NCBI GenBank assembly: GCA_965227455.1
Contig: OZ245752.1
Span: 4,030,001 to 4,094,000, forward strand
Length of the DNA: 64,000 nt
Reading direction: 5' to 3'
DNA from: JABDIP01 sp965227455
GTDB lineage: Bacteria; Pseudomonadota; Alphaproteobacteria; DSM-16000; Inquilinaceae
In this document: positions 1 to 7,196 of the stretch, piece after piece
Position numbering within the stretch: the first letter of the stretch is position 1
How the letters are laid out: each line of letters begins with the position of its first letter
The notes under the pieces: generated by a model
Told to the model about the DNA's origin: nothing
Databases searched by the model: none
Seen by the model: the letters and a program-made list of their open reading frames with translations, nothing else
Translations under genes and position numbers: made by a program

Positions 1-420
1 GAGCTCGGTCAGCGGCGCCTGGAGTCGGGCCGACAGCGCCGCCTCCAGCGCGGCGCCATCCAGCGCCTCGGCCTGCTCGGGCTTGACCCGCTTGGCGGCG
101 CGGCGCTGCACGAAGAGTCGCTTGCAGGTGTAGAGCGGCGCCAGGGCATGGTGCTTCTCGGCCAAGGCATCGAGCGCCTCGCGGATGCCGAACAGCGCCG
201 CCAGGAAATCCTCGAGATGCGGCCCGAGCGCGACCAGCAGATCGCTTTCCTCCTTGCGCTCCAGATGGTCGGGCGCGGCGCGGGCCGCCGTCAGCCGGTC
301 GCAGAGTTCGGCATCCGCCTCGCGAAGCTGCTCGAGAAACCGGCCATCGATGGCGGCCAGCCCGTCGCGCCGGTAAAGATCCTCGAATGTCAGGCCGAGG
401 CCCAGATCCTGCGATGTCAC
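1..420 (-). CDS. N-terminal 140 residues of an unrecognised protein (runs off the left edge)
   Basis: An open minus-strand frame without stops runs from a GTG at 420 to the window edge. A GGAG Shine-Dalgarno lies about 9 bases before the GTG, and the start is 27 bases after the stop of the peptidase gene, so the two are probably co-transcribed. The protein begins VTSQDLGLGLTFEDLYRRDG and is mostly charged amphipathic helix (for example HLEDFLAALFG and ALAPLYTCKRLFVQRR). I saw no catalytic motif in this part. The pattern recalls the N-terminal region of large FAD/pyridine-nucleotide oxidoreductases of Rhodospirillales, but that is memory of similar sequences rather than a motif-based assignment. 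Confidence 0.6.
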   Translation of the reverse strand, partial: MTSQDLGLGLTFEDLYRRDGLAAIDGRFLEQLREADAELCDRLTAARAAPDHLERKEESDLLVALGPHLEDFLAALFGIREALDALAEKHHALAPLYTCKRLFVQRRAAKRVKPEQAEALDGAALEAALSARLQAPLTEL

Positions 421-447
421 CGCGCGCTCCGTCTTGCCTTCCAGCCT

Positions 448-1710
448 TCAGCCGAGCATATTCGCCAGGCTCAGGGCCACCACCTTGGTCGCCGCCAGCA
501 ACTGGTCCATATGCACCCGCTCATCGGCCCGGTGGGCGTTGGCCTCCAGCAGGGTCCGCGGCCCGGCTCCGTACATCACCGTCGGCACGCCGGCCGCGGC
601 GTAATGCCGGGCGTCGGCATAGAGCGGCACGCCATGGGCCGGCACCGCCTCGCCCAGCACCTCGGAGGCATGGGTGCAGAACACCTCCGCCAGCCGGTCC
701 GATCCGGCGACCGGCCCGAAGGGCAGCGCCAGCAGGATGCGGCGCACCTCGACCGTGATGCCCTGACCCTGATCGCCGGATGCGACGGCGTCGGCGATGA
801 CCTGGCGCAATGCGGCCTCGACCGCCTGCGGGTCCTCCTCGGGAATCATCCGGCGATCCAGGCGGAAGCGCACCCGGTCCGGCACCACATTGGTGTTCAC
901 CCCGCCTTCGATCAGCCCGACCACCAGGGAGGGGCTGCCGATGCCCTCGACGTGGGAGGTGGTCCCCACATAGCCGGCGCGATGGGCGTAGAGCGCGTTC
1001 AGGATCGCCGTCGCAGCGACCAGCGCGTCGTGGCCGCTGTCCGGCTGCGCCGCATGGGCGGACTTGCCCAGCACGTCGACCTCGAGATGCAGGCAGCCAT
1101 TATGGGCGGTTACCACGCCATGGGAGAACCCGGCGCAGACCACGTAGTCCGGCTTGGAGATCCCCTCCGACAGCAGCCATTCCGGGCCGATCGCGCCGCC
1201 GGCCTCCTCGTCATAGGTGACGTGCAGCTCGACGGTGCCGTTCAGGGCCGCCCCGGCCTCCTGCAGCGCCGCCATGGCGAAGGCGTAGGTGGCGATGTCC
1301 GATTTCGAGACCGCGACGCCGCGGCCGTACATCCAGCCGTCTTCGATCTCCGCGCCGTAGGGATCCTTGGTCCAGCCGTCGCCGGGCGGCACCACATCGC
1401 CATGGGCGTTGAGCGCGATTACCGGGCCGCCGCTGCCGAAGCGCTGCCGCACCACCAGATTGGTGGCGCTGACCATGCCGTTCTCCGCCACCAGGGCTGC
1501 CGGCACCGGATGCCGCTCGACGGCGAATCCAAGACCCTTCAGCAGGCCAGCGGTCACCTCCGCATGGGGGTCGCAGTCGCCGGGCGGGTTGTCGGAGGGC
1601 TGGCGCACCAGGGCGGCCAGGAACGCCGTCTCGTCCGCGAAACGCCGTTCGATCAGTGCCGACAGGTTCTCGGAAATCTGCGCATCCACCGTCCAAGCCC
1701 TCACCCTCAT
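448..1710 (-). CDS. M20-family zinc peptidase / deacylase (ArgE/DapE-like), 420 aa
   Basis: Predicted cytoplasmic di-zinc amidohydrolase of the M20 family (acetylornithine deacetylase, succinyl-diaminopimelate desuccinylase and relatives). Visible metal and catalytic motifs are NAHGDVVPPG (metal His and catalytic Asp), GRGVAVSKSD (bridging Asp in the SKSD variant instead of the commoner GxxDMKGG), TYDEEAGG (catalytic Glu pair) and a C-terminal NAHRADERVHMD His. Length is normal for the family. The middle part (LHLEVDVLGKSAHAAQPDSG) is the lid/dimerisation domain. The substrate cannot be read from sequence; the SKSD variant argues against a textbook ArgE. It precedes the partial gene at the left edge on the same strand. 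Confidence 0.85.
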   Translation of the reverse strand: MRVRAWTVDAQISENLSALIERRFADETAFLAALVRQPSDNPPGDCDPHAEVTAGLLKGLGFAVERHPVPAALVAENGMVSATNLVVRQRFGSGGPVIALNAHGDVVPPGDGWTKDPYGAEIEDGWMYGRGVAVSKSDIATYAFAMAALQEAGAALNGTVELHVTYDEEAGGAIGPEWLLSEGISKPDYVVCAGFSHGVVTAHNGCLHLEVDVLGKSAHAAQPDSGHDALVAATAILNALYAHRAGYVGTTSHVEGIGSPSLVVGLIEGGVNTNVVPDRVRFRLDRRMIPEEDPQAVEAALRQVIADAVASGDQGQGITVEVRRILLALPFGPVAGSDRLAEVFCTHASEVLGEAVPAHGVPLYADARHYAAAGVPTVMYGAGPRTLLEANAHRADERVHMDQLLAATKVVALSLANMLG

Positions 1711-1768
1711 ATCGGAACCCCGGGTCCTTAAACCCTCCGGGCGGGTGCGGCAAGGCCGATGGGCGGTA

Positions 1769-2236
1769 TCAGAGCCGGGTCAGGATGTATTGCTCGCCGG
1801 CATTGGGGTCGTTGACCGCGTCGCCCAGCCGGCGCTTGCAGAACATGCCGAGCAGGGTCGAGGTGGTCAGGTCGCATTCGACGAACTGGCCGTCGAAGCG
1901 GGTGCCGTCGACGCAGCCGGCCGGGACGTTTTCCTGCACCACGATCAGCCGGGTACCCAGGATCGCCGCCTCGCCCTCGGCCTGGCAGATGATGGCGCCA
2001 TAGCCGTCGCCGCGCTCCACACCGACCACATTGCTGCCACGGCCGAAGCACAGGACCTGCCGCAGCGGATCGTCGAAATCGGTCCAGCAGGCCGCGATCT
2101 GATCGAGCTCGGTGATCGGCGTATTGGGGTCGAGCTGCGGCGCCCCGCAGGCGCCGAGGCCCAGCAGGAGGGCAAACAGAACGGCGCGGAGAGGCCCGCG
2201 CCGTCGGTCATTCGGTGAAAGACTATCAGGTTCCAT
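1769..2236 (-). CDS. Lipoprotein, paralogue of the gene immediately upstream
   Basis: A 155-residue protein with an N-terminal signal ending in the lipobox LLGLGAC, so it is predicted to be lipidated at that Cys and exported. The mature part (from CGAPQLDPNTPI) contains CW, LCFGRG, CQAEG, GCVDG, ECDLTTS and MFCK, which line up one for one with the upstream lipoprotein (CWS, FCFSRG, CTGQA, GCGNG, ECDLTSS, MLCI). The conserved Cys pattern suggests disulfides. The ATG at 2236 was chosen because it gives a complete signal peptide; no good Shine-Dalgarno sits at the normal distance, though a GGAG lies in the loop of a hairpin 10 bases upstream of the ATG. Function unknown. Confidence 0.7.
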   Translation of the reverse strand: MEPDSLSPNDRRRGPLRAVLFALLLGLGACGAPQLDPNTPITELDQIAACWTDFDDPLRQVLCFGRGSNVVGVERGDGYGAIICQAEGEAAILGTRLIVVQENVPAGCVDGTRFDGQFVECDLTTSTLLGMFCKRRLGDAVNDPNAGEQYILTRL

Positions 2237-2245
2237 GGACGCGCA

Positions 2246-2265
2246 ACCGGGCGCTCCCGCCCGGT
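2246..2265. repeat. 8-bp GC hairpin between the two lipoprotein genes
   Basis: ACCGGGCG and CGCCCGGT form a perfect 8-bp stem around a 4-base loop. On the minus strand the loop reads GGAG, a Shine-Dalgarno core, 17 bases before the ATG of the second lipoprotein. No T-run follows. It could act as an attenuator, an mRNA stabiliser or a translational control; this is inference. Confidence 0.45.
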
Positions 2266-2270
2266 GCGGG

Positions 2271-2711
2271 TCAGGAGCGGCTGAAGACGAGCGGGTATTC
2301 GTAGTCGACGCCGTCGGCGGCGGTAAAGCGGTTGATGCACAGCATCGCCGCATTCGACGACGAGGTCAGGTCGCACTCGAAATCCTGGGCGACGAAATCC
2401 TCGCCATTGCCGCAGCCGCCGATCGCCATGGGCTGCTCGATGACCAGGGTGCTGTTGCCCATCCGCGCCCGCGCCTGGCCGGTGCAGGAGACGCCGCCAT
2501 TGCTGTCGCGGAAGGAGACGGTGACGGTGGAGGATCCGCGCGAGAAGCAGAAGGTGTCGTCGACCCCCTCGATCTCGTTGCTCCAGCAGCCGGCGAACTC
2601 GTCGAACGGGCCGTCGCCGGCGCCAAATTTCGGCGTGCTGCCGTCGGTCTGGCAGGCGGAAACCAAGGTGGTGATGCAGAGCCCGGCAAATGCCAGCTTC
2701 AGGAACCGCAT
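2271..2711 (-). CDS. Lipoprotein with conserved-cysteine domain, first of a tandem pair
   Basis: A 146-residue protein beginning MRFLKLAFAGLCITTLVSAC, a lipoprotein signal with lipobox LVSAC. The ATG at 2711 is preceded by AGAGGG at normal spacing. The mature domain has evenly spaced Cys residues in GCWSNE, TFCFSRG, VSCTGQA, GGCGNG, FECDLTSS and MLCINR and looks like a small disulfide-stabilised extracytoplasmic beta domain. I do not recognise the family. It is followed 34 bases later by a clear paralogue in the same orientation, which points to tandem duplication and probably one transcript. Confidence 0.75.
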   Translation of the reverse strand: MRFLKLAFAGLCITTLVSACQTDGSTPKFGAGDGPFDEFAGCWSNEIEGVDDTFCFSRGSSTVTVSFRDSNGGVSCTGQARARMGNSTLVIEQPMAIGGCGNGEDFVAQDFECDLTSSSNAAMLCINRFTAADGVDYEYPLVFSRS

Positions 2712-2909
2712 GGAACAACCCTCTTGAAATAAAGCGACACCCGCCGCCCGGCGGGAGTTCCGAAGGGTCCGCACCTGCGGTCGTCGGCCCGGGGGCTTGT
2801 TCCGACCTTGGGTCCTGCAAGTTGAGATATGGTTAAGGGCGCCGCAACGAACGGCCTTAATCCGCGCGTTGCCGGCCTGGTTTGGAGATGGCGGTACTGG
2901 CGACCGCCA

Positions 2910-3221
2910 TCAATCCGGCGCCAACGCCACCTTCAGGCCTTCCAGCTCGGGCGTGTAGATCAGCTGACACGAAAGGCGCGAGTTGTCGGCGACCGAGAAC
3001 AGCATGTCGAGCGCATCGCTCTCATCGTCGCGCATGGCGTAGAGGCGCTGGGCCCAGCCATCCTCCACATAGACATGGCAGGTGGCGCATTCGCAGGCGC
3101 CGCCGCAGGCCGCCTCGACCGGCAGCCCATGCTCGCGGATGATCTCCATCACCCGCCAGCCCTCGACCGCATCAAGGCGGTGCTCCCGACCCTCACGGTC
3201 GGTCACGAAGATATAGCTCAT
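2910..3221 (-). CDS. 2Fe-2S ferredoxin (adrenodoxin/ISC type), 103 aa
   Basis: Small plant/adrenodoxin-type ferredoxin. The cluster ligands are visible as C39-x5-C45-x2-C48 (within AACGGACECATC) plus C85 (RLSCQ). The spacing and the MLFSVADNSRLSCQ region fit the ISC/adrenodoxin branch rather than plant photosynthetic ferredoxins. The ATG at 3221 opens MSYIFVTDREG. It lies 23 bases downstream of the ferredoxin reductase gene and ends the minus-strand sulfur assimilation operon, so the likely role is to carry electrons from the reductase to the sulfite reductase encoded upstream. A more general role in Fe-S cluster assembly or with a P450 is possible. Confidence 0.9.
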   Translation of the reverse strand: MSYIFVTDREGREHRLDAVEGWRVMEIIREHGLPVEAACGGACECATCHVYVEDGWAQRLYAMRDDESDALDMLFSVADNSRLSCQLIYTPELEGLKVALAPD

Positions 3222-3244
3222 GGCTGGGGTCCTTGATCGGGAGG

Positions 3245-4297
3245 CTAGGCCTTGACGCCGAGCTTTTTCTGCAGGTCGGTCGAGGAGGTGGTGTAGCGGA
3301 ACACCAGTTTCTCGTCGGGATAGACCAGCCGGAAGGCCTCCTGGGCCATAAGCGCGGCCTCGTGGAAACCCGACAGGATCAGCTTCAGCTTGCCGGGATA
3401 GGTGTTGATGTCGCCGATGGAGAAGATGCCCGGCACGCTGGTCTGGAACTTCTCGGTGTCGACCTCGATCAAATTGCGGTCCAGGTTGAGACCCCAATCG
3501 GCGATCGGGCCCAGCTCCATTTTCAGCCCGTAGAAGGGCAGCAGGGTGTCGCAAGGCACCTGGACCTCGCCCTCGGCGCCCTTGATGGTGACGCCTTCCA
3601 GCCAGCCATCGGTGCCGTGCAGCTCGGAGATCTGGCCGATATGCAGGTCCATGGCGCCGTCGGCGACCAGGGCGCGCATCTTCGAGACGCTGTCCGGGGC
3701 GGCGCGGAAATCGTCGCGCCGGTGCACCAGGGCGGTGGTGGCCGCCAGCGGCTGCAGGTTCAGGGTCCAGTCCAGCGCGCTGTCGCCGCCGCCGGCGATC
3801 AGGATCCGGCGATTGCGGAAATCCTCCATGCGGCGGACCGCGTAGTGAACCGAGGTGCCTTCGAAGGCCTCGATGCCCGGCAACGGCGGCCGGCGCGGCA
3901 CGAAGCTGCCGGCACCGGCGGCGATCACCACCACCGGCGCCTCGAGCACGGTGCCGATCGAGGTGGTCAGCCGCCAGCGGCCGTCGGAGGTCTTCTCCAG
4001 GCTGTCGGCCTGCTGGTTGAGGTGGAAGACCGGATCGAAGGGCCGCGCCTGCTCCATCAGGTCGTCGACCAGTTCCTGGCCGGTGATGCGCGGCCGGCCC
4101 GGAATGTCGTAGATCGGCTTCTCCGGATACAGCTCGGCGCATTGGCCGCCGATCTTGTCGAGATTGTCGATGAGATGGGCGCGCATGTTGAGCAGCCCGA
4201 GCTCGAACACCGCGAACAGGCCGACCGGACCGGCGCCGATGATGATGACATCGGTCTGAACCGCGTCAATCTCTATAGTATTCAATGTTGTATCCAT
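3245..4297 (-). CDS. Ferredoxin/flavodoxin--NADP+ reductase, thioredoxin-reductase-like type
   Basis: A 350-residue flavoprotein with two dinucleotide folds: FAD motif IIIGAGPVGLFAVFELG near residue 18, NADP motif ILIAGGGDSALDW in the middle, and the C-terminal FAD motif FSIGDINTYPGKLKLI. It lacks the CxxC redox pair of thioredoxin reductases, which is characteristic of the YumC-type ferredoxin reductases. It sits 18 bases after the SUMT gene and 23 bases before the ferredoxin gene, forming an NADPH-FNR-ferredoxin chain at the end of the cys operon. The length is typical. Confidence 0.92.
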   Translation of the reverse strand: MDTTLNTIEIDAVQTDVIIIGAGPVGLFAVFELGLLNMRAHLIDNLDKIGGQCAELYPEKPIYDIPGRPRITGQELVDDLMEQARPFDPVFHLNQQADSLEKTSDGRWRLTTSIGTVLEAPVVVIAAGAGSFVPRRPPLPGIEAFEGTSVHYAVRRMEDFRNRRILIAGGGDSALDWTLNLQPLAATTALVHRRDDFRAAPDSVSKMRALVADGAMDLHIGQISELHGTDGWLEGVTIKGAEGEVQVPCDTLLPFYGLKMELGPIADWGLNLDRNLIEVDTEKFQTSVPGIFSIGDINTYPGKLKLILSGFHEAALMAQEAFRLVYPDEKLVFRYTTSSTDLQKKLGVKA

Positions 4298-4315
4298 CGA
4301 TCTTCTCGTGATGTC

Positions 4316-5386
4316 TTAGCCAATGGCCCTGGTCAGGCGCTCGGCGATATGCCGCTGCTCGCTCTCGGCGATGGTACTTCCGTCCGGCGCGATCTGCTGC
4401 CACGCCGCAAAGGTCTCGCGCAACCGCACCACCTCGCCGACGGCGATGATGGCGGGAGATTTCGCCCCCAGCCGAACCGCCTCGCGGGCCGCCCTGGCCA
4501 GGGTCGTGGTGATCGCCGATTGCCGGTCCGTCGTGGCGTCGGAGATGATCGCGACCGGTGTCATCGGCGGCCGGCCGGCGGCCATCAGGCGCTCGGCGAT
4601 GGTGGAGATAGTCCCTAGGCCCATGTAGAAGACGATCACCGGTGACGCAAGGGCCAGCGCGTCCCAATCGATCGACTCGGGAAGTTTTCCGGCACTGCCC
4701 CGTCCGGTGACCAGCGAGACAACGCCGGTCATGCCGCGATGGGTCGCCGGAATGCCGGCATAGGCCAGGCCGCCGATTCCGGCGGTCACGCCCGGCACGA
4801 TGCGGAATTCGATGCCGGCATCGGACAGGGCCAGAGCCTCCTCGCCGCCGCGGCCGAAGACGAACGGGTCGCCGCCCTTCAGCCGCAGCACCCGGCGGCC
4901 GGCGCGGGCATGGGCGATCAGCCGCTCGCCGATCTCCTGCTGGCGATGGGACGGCCGGCCGGCCCGCTTGCCGACATATTCCAGCACCGCATCCGACCGG
5001 GCGCCGGCCAGGATACGCTCGCCGATCAAAGCGTCATGCACGATCACATCGGCCTGGCGCAGGGCGTGGACCGCCAGCATGGTCAGCAGCCCGGGATCCC
5101 CCGGCCCGGCGCCCACCAGCCACACGGTGCCGGACTCGAACTCGGGCAGGTCCCAGGGCGATTCTAGGGGTTCGTACACCTCATTGGCCGCACTTGACCC
5201 CCTCTCCCCTCGCGGGAGAGGGAGGGGCCCGTTGCGCAGCAATGGGAGGGTGAGGGGGCTCGCCAACAAACTCCGCACGGCAGCCGCCGCGCGACCCCTC
5301 ACCCGGCTCGCTGCGCTCGCCACCCTCTCCCACAAGGGGAGAGGGGAAGTCGCCGCAGCCCGATTGAGAAGCGATTCAAATGCCAT
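4316..5386 (-). CDS. cobA: Uroporphyrinogen-III C-methyltransferase (SUMT) with repeat-derived N-terminal extension
   Basis: Makes precorrin-2 from uroporphyrinogen III using two SAM, the first step to siroheme and cobalamin. Family motifs: VWLVGAGPGDPGLLT, RLKGGDPFVFGRGGEE and PAIIAVGEVV near the C-terminus. The catalytic core begins about 90 residues into the frame. The first part of the frame (after MAFESLLNR) is the translation of the GC-rich repeat at 5199-5353. The ATG at 5386 overlaps the stop of cysH (ATGGCATTTGA), suggesting translational coupling; an alternative GTG at 5179 would remove the repeat-encoded segment, and would give a normal-length enzyme. Its siroheme product serves the sulfite reductase encoded upstream. 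Confidence 0.9.
   Translation of the reverse strand: MAFESLLNRAAATSPLPLWERVASAASRVRGRAAAAVRSLLASPLTLPLLRNGPLPLPRGERGSSAANEVYEPLESPWDLPEFESGTVWLVGAGPGDPGLLTMLAVHALRQADVIVHDALIGERILAGARSDAVLEYVGKRAGRPSHRQQEIGERLIAHARAGRRVLRLKGGDPFVFGRGGEEALALSDAGIEFRIVPGVTAGIGGLAYAGIPATHRGMTGVVSLVTGRGSAGKLPESIDWDALALASPVIVFYMGLGTISTIAERLMAAGRPPMTPVAIISDATTDRQSAITTTLARAAREAVRLGAKSPAIIAVGEVVRLRETFAAWQQIAPDGSTIAESEQRHIAERLTRAIG
5199..5353. repeat. Composite GC-rich inverted repeat (copy 1), overlapping the 5' end of the SUMT gene
   Basis: Contains a hairpin CCCTCTCCC/GGGAGAGGG at its left end, then GGGTGAGGGG pairing with CCCCTCACCC about 50 bases later, and a right part reading CCCCTCACCCGGCTCGCTGC from 5295. 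The same right-hand sequence recurs at 16726 and, inverted, before 16847. This is the widespread intergenic repeat class of GC-rich proteobacteria. Here it lies inside an open reading frame. Confidence 0.85.
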
Positions 5387-6107
5387 CGCCGTGGATCCCG
5401 CATTCGGTTTTGTCGAGCCAGGACCAGCGGCCGGCCCTTGGGTCCTCGCCGGGGGCGACGGCCCGGGTGCAGGGCACGCAGCCGATCGAGCGATAACCAT
5501 CCCGGACCAGGGGATGGACCGGCAGGTCGTGATCGGCCAGGTAACGCTGCAGCTGATCCTCGGACCAGGGTGCCAGCGGATTGACCTTGATGCGGCCGGT
5601 CGCCGGGTCGCCTTCCAGGGTCGGCAAAGCGCCGCGGGACCCGCCATGGAACCGCTTGCGGCCGGTGATCCAGGCGTCGAAGCCGTCCAGCGCCCGGTCC
5701 AGAGGCTCGGTCTTGCGCAGGTGGCAGCACAGATCGGGCTCCAGGCTCCACAGGGTTTCGTCGGGATCGTGCCGGTCGAGATCGGCCGGGTCCGGCTCGA
5801 CGCTGCGCAGATCGGTCAGGCCGAGCCGCCCGGCCAGCGCGTCGCGATAGGCCAGGGTCTCGCCGAACAGCTTGCCGGTGTCGAGGAATATCACCGGCGT
5901 CGCCGGGTCGATCTGCGCCACCATATGCAGCAGCACCGCGCTCTCCGCCCCGAAGGAGGAGACCAGCGCGATCCGCCCGGCCAGCGGCCCGGCGATCAGC
6001 CAGCGCAGCAGCTCCGGGCCGGCCCGGTCGCCGGCCCCGGCGCGATGGGCCGCGACCCGGGAGACCAGCGTATCCGGATCGGCGAGAACGCCGAACTGGG
6101 TCTTCAC
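5376..6107 (-). CDS. cysH: Adenylyl-sulfate (APS) reductase, thioredoxin-dependent, 243 aa
   Basis: Reduces adenosine 5'-phosphosulfate to sulfite in the cytoplasm. The PP-loop is SSFGAESAVLLH. The pattern DLCCHLRK, then GCVPCT, marks the CC...CxxC ligands of the 4Fe-4S cluster that separates APS-type from PAPS-type reductases. The C-terminal TECGIHG carries the active-site cysteine. A GTG start at 6107 overlaps the stop of the precorrin-2 dehydrogenase gene as GTGA, indicating coupled translation; longer starts upstream would run into that gene. Being APS-type, it needs no APS kinase. No sulfate adenylyltransferase is present in the window. Confidence 0.93.
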   Translation of the reverse strand: MKTQFGVLADPDTLVSRVAAHRAGAGDRAGPELLRWLIAGPLAGRIALVSSFGAESAVLLHMVAQIDPATPVIFLDTGKLFGETLAYRDALAGRLGLTDLRSVEPDPADLDRHDPDETLWSLEPDLCCHLRKTEPLDRALDGFDAWITGRKRFHGGSRGALPTLEGDPATGRIKVNPLAPWSEDQLQRYLADHDLPVHPLVRDGYRSIGCVPCTRAVAPGEDPRAGRWSWLDKTECGIHGDGI

Positions 6108-6664
6108 GACAGCCACCGCCGGCTGGCGACCAAATCGTCGGTCCTGCGCGCCATCTCGGACAGCGGCAGCCCGCGGCGGCGCCAGGCACTGCGCTGCTTT
6201 GCCACATCGTCCAGCCGGTCGGCCCATTCAGGGCCGAACACCCGTTCCAGGTAGCGCCGGATGCGCGCCGCTAGCCCCGGGCTCTTGCCGCCGGTGGAGA
6301 CGGTCAGCAGCAGATCGCCGCGCCGCACCACCGAGGGTGTGTGGAAATCGCAGTTCGGCCGGTTGTCCTCGACATTGACCAGGGTTCCGACGGCGCGGGC
6401 GGCGCAGGCGATGGCGTCGGACAGCTCCGGCCCCATATCGGCGACCCAGACCACGTCGAAATCCTTCAGCGACTCCGCATCGGGGATGCCCAGCACCAGC
6501 CGCTCGCCGGCCATGGCGGCGAAGGAATCGGTCGGCGCATCGGCGAACACCGTCAGCCGCTCCGCGCCGCCGTCCAGCAGGCCGCGCAGGCGGTTCTGGG
6601 CGACCGGCCCGCGGCCGACCAGCGCCAGGCGCAGCCGGCCCGGATCGAGCATGATGGGGATCAT
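6104..6664 (-). CDS. Precorrin-2 dehydrogenase / sirohydrochlorin ferrochelatase (CysG N-terminal-like)
   Basis: A 186-residue single-domain protein equivalent to the N-terminal part of CysG (Met8 family). It oxidises precorrin-2 with NAD+ and can insert iron to give siroheme. Visible features: a Rossmann start LALVGRGPVAQNRLRGLL, DVVWVADMGPELSDAI, then VNVEDNRPNCDFHTPSVVRRGDL and TVSTGGKSPGLAARIRR, all typical of the family. The SUMT domain is a separate gene downstream, so CysG is split here. The stop overlaps the GTG start of cysH. It starts 10 bases after the DUF934 gene. Confidence 0.9.
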   Translation of the reverse strand: MIPIMLDPGRLRLALVGRGPVAQNRLRGLLDGGAERLTVFADAPTDSFAAMAGERLVLGIPDAESLKDFDVVWVADMGPELSDAIACAARAVGTLVNVEDNRPNCDFHTPSVVRRGDLLLTVSTGGKSPGLAARIRRYLERVFGPEWADRLDDVAKQRSAWRRRGLPLSEMARRTDDLVASRRWLS

Positions 6665-6674
6665 GGCGCCGACC

Positions 6675-7196
6675 CTACTCGGCCGCTTCCGCCGCCAGGG
6701 CCCGCCGGCGCATCCGGGCGATCCACGGCGCGCCGTCGGTGGCGGGCTGATAGGCGTGGCTGATTTCAGCCTGGGCCTGGCGCCAATCCTCCGCGGCGGT
6801 CTGGCTGTCCTTGTCCTCCGCCACCTCCAGCGCGTCGACGCCGCAGCGATGAAGGAAATGGTACTGGTCCCGCAGCACATGGCCGGTGGCGCGGATCTCG
6901 CCGGCGAAGCCGTAGCGGTCGCGCAGCAGCCTCGCATAGGAGAACGGCCGGCCGTCCTTGAAAACCGGGAAGTCCAGGACGACGACGCCGAAACGCGACA
7001 GATCCTCGGCAATCAGATCCGGCGATTCTCCCGGCTTCAGGCGGATGCCGAGCGCACCGTTATGGCCGCGCAGCACCTCGCGATCGCGCTGCCAGCGCGC
7101 CAGGGAGAGGATCATCGGCGCATCGGCGAGAGGGTCGTCGTCGCCGAGCGTGACCCAGAGGTCCTGGATGGGCCTGCCATACTTAAGCAGCGGCAT
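6675..7196 (-). CDS. DUF934 family protein of the sulfite reduction operon
   Basis: A 173-residue cytoplasmic protein starting MPLLKYGRPIQDLWVTLGDD, with the family core LGIRLKPGESPDLIAEDLSR, GVVVLDFPVFKDGRPFSYAR, LLRDRYGFAGEIRATGHVLR and DQYHFLHRCGVDAL. DUF934 genes are regularly found next to cysI in alpha- and betaproteobacteria, and the protein is thought to assist sulfite reductase, but its biochemical role is not established. The ATG lies inside the 3' end of cysI (14-base overlap), so the two are probably translationally coupled. Confidence 0.88.
   Translation of the reverse strand: MPLLKYGRPIQDLWVTLGDDDPLADAPMILSLARWQRDREVLRGHNGALGIRLKPGESPDLIAEDLSRFGVVVLDFPVFKDGRPFSYARLLRDRYGFAGEIRATGHVLRDQYHFLHRCGVDALEVAEDKDSQTAAEDWRQAQAEISHAYQPATDGAPWIARMRRRALAAEAAE

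Noticed and set aside
148..1731. Long plus-strand open frame of over 500 codons opposite the M20 peptidase
   Set aside because: It is the complementary shadow of a gene with clear catalytic motifs on the minus strand; the plus-strand product is His/Arg/Gly-rich with no domain.
2910..4142. A fused 410-residue protein ending in ferredoxin
   Set aside because: The first 300 residues are the FNR gene read in another frame. The ferredoxin has its own ATG at 3221.
5199..5353. CRISPR-like array
   Set aside because: The repeats are inverted hairpins without regular spacers, and no cas gene is present.
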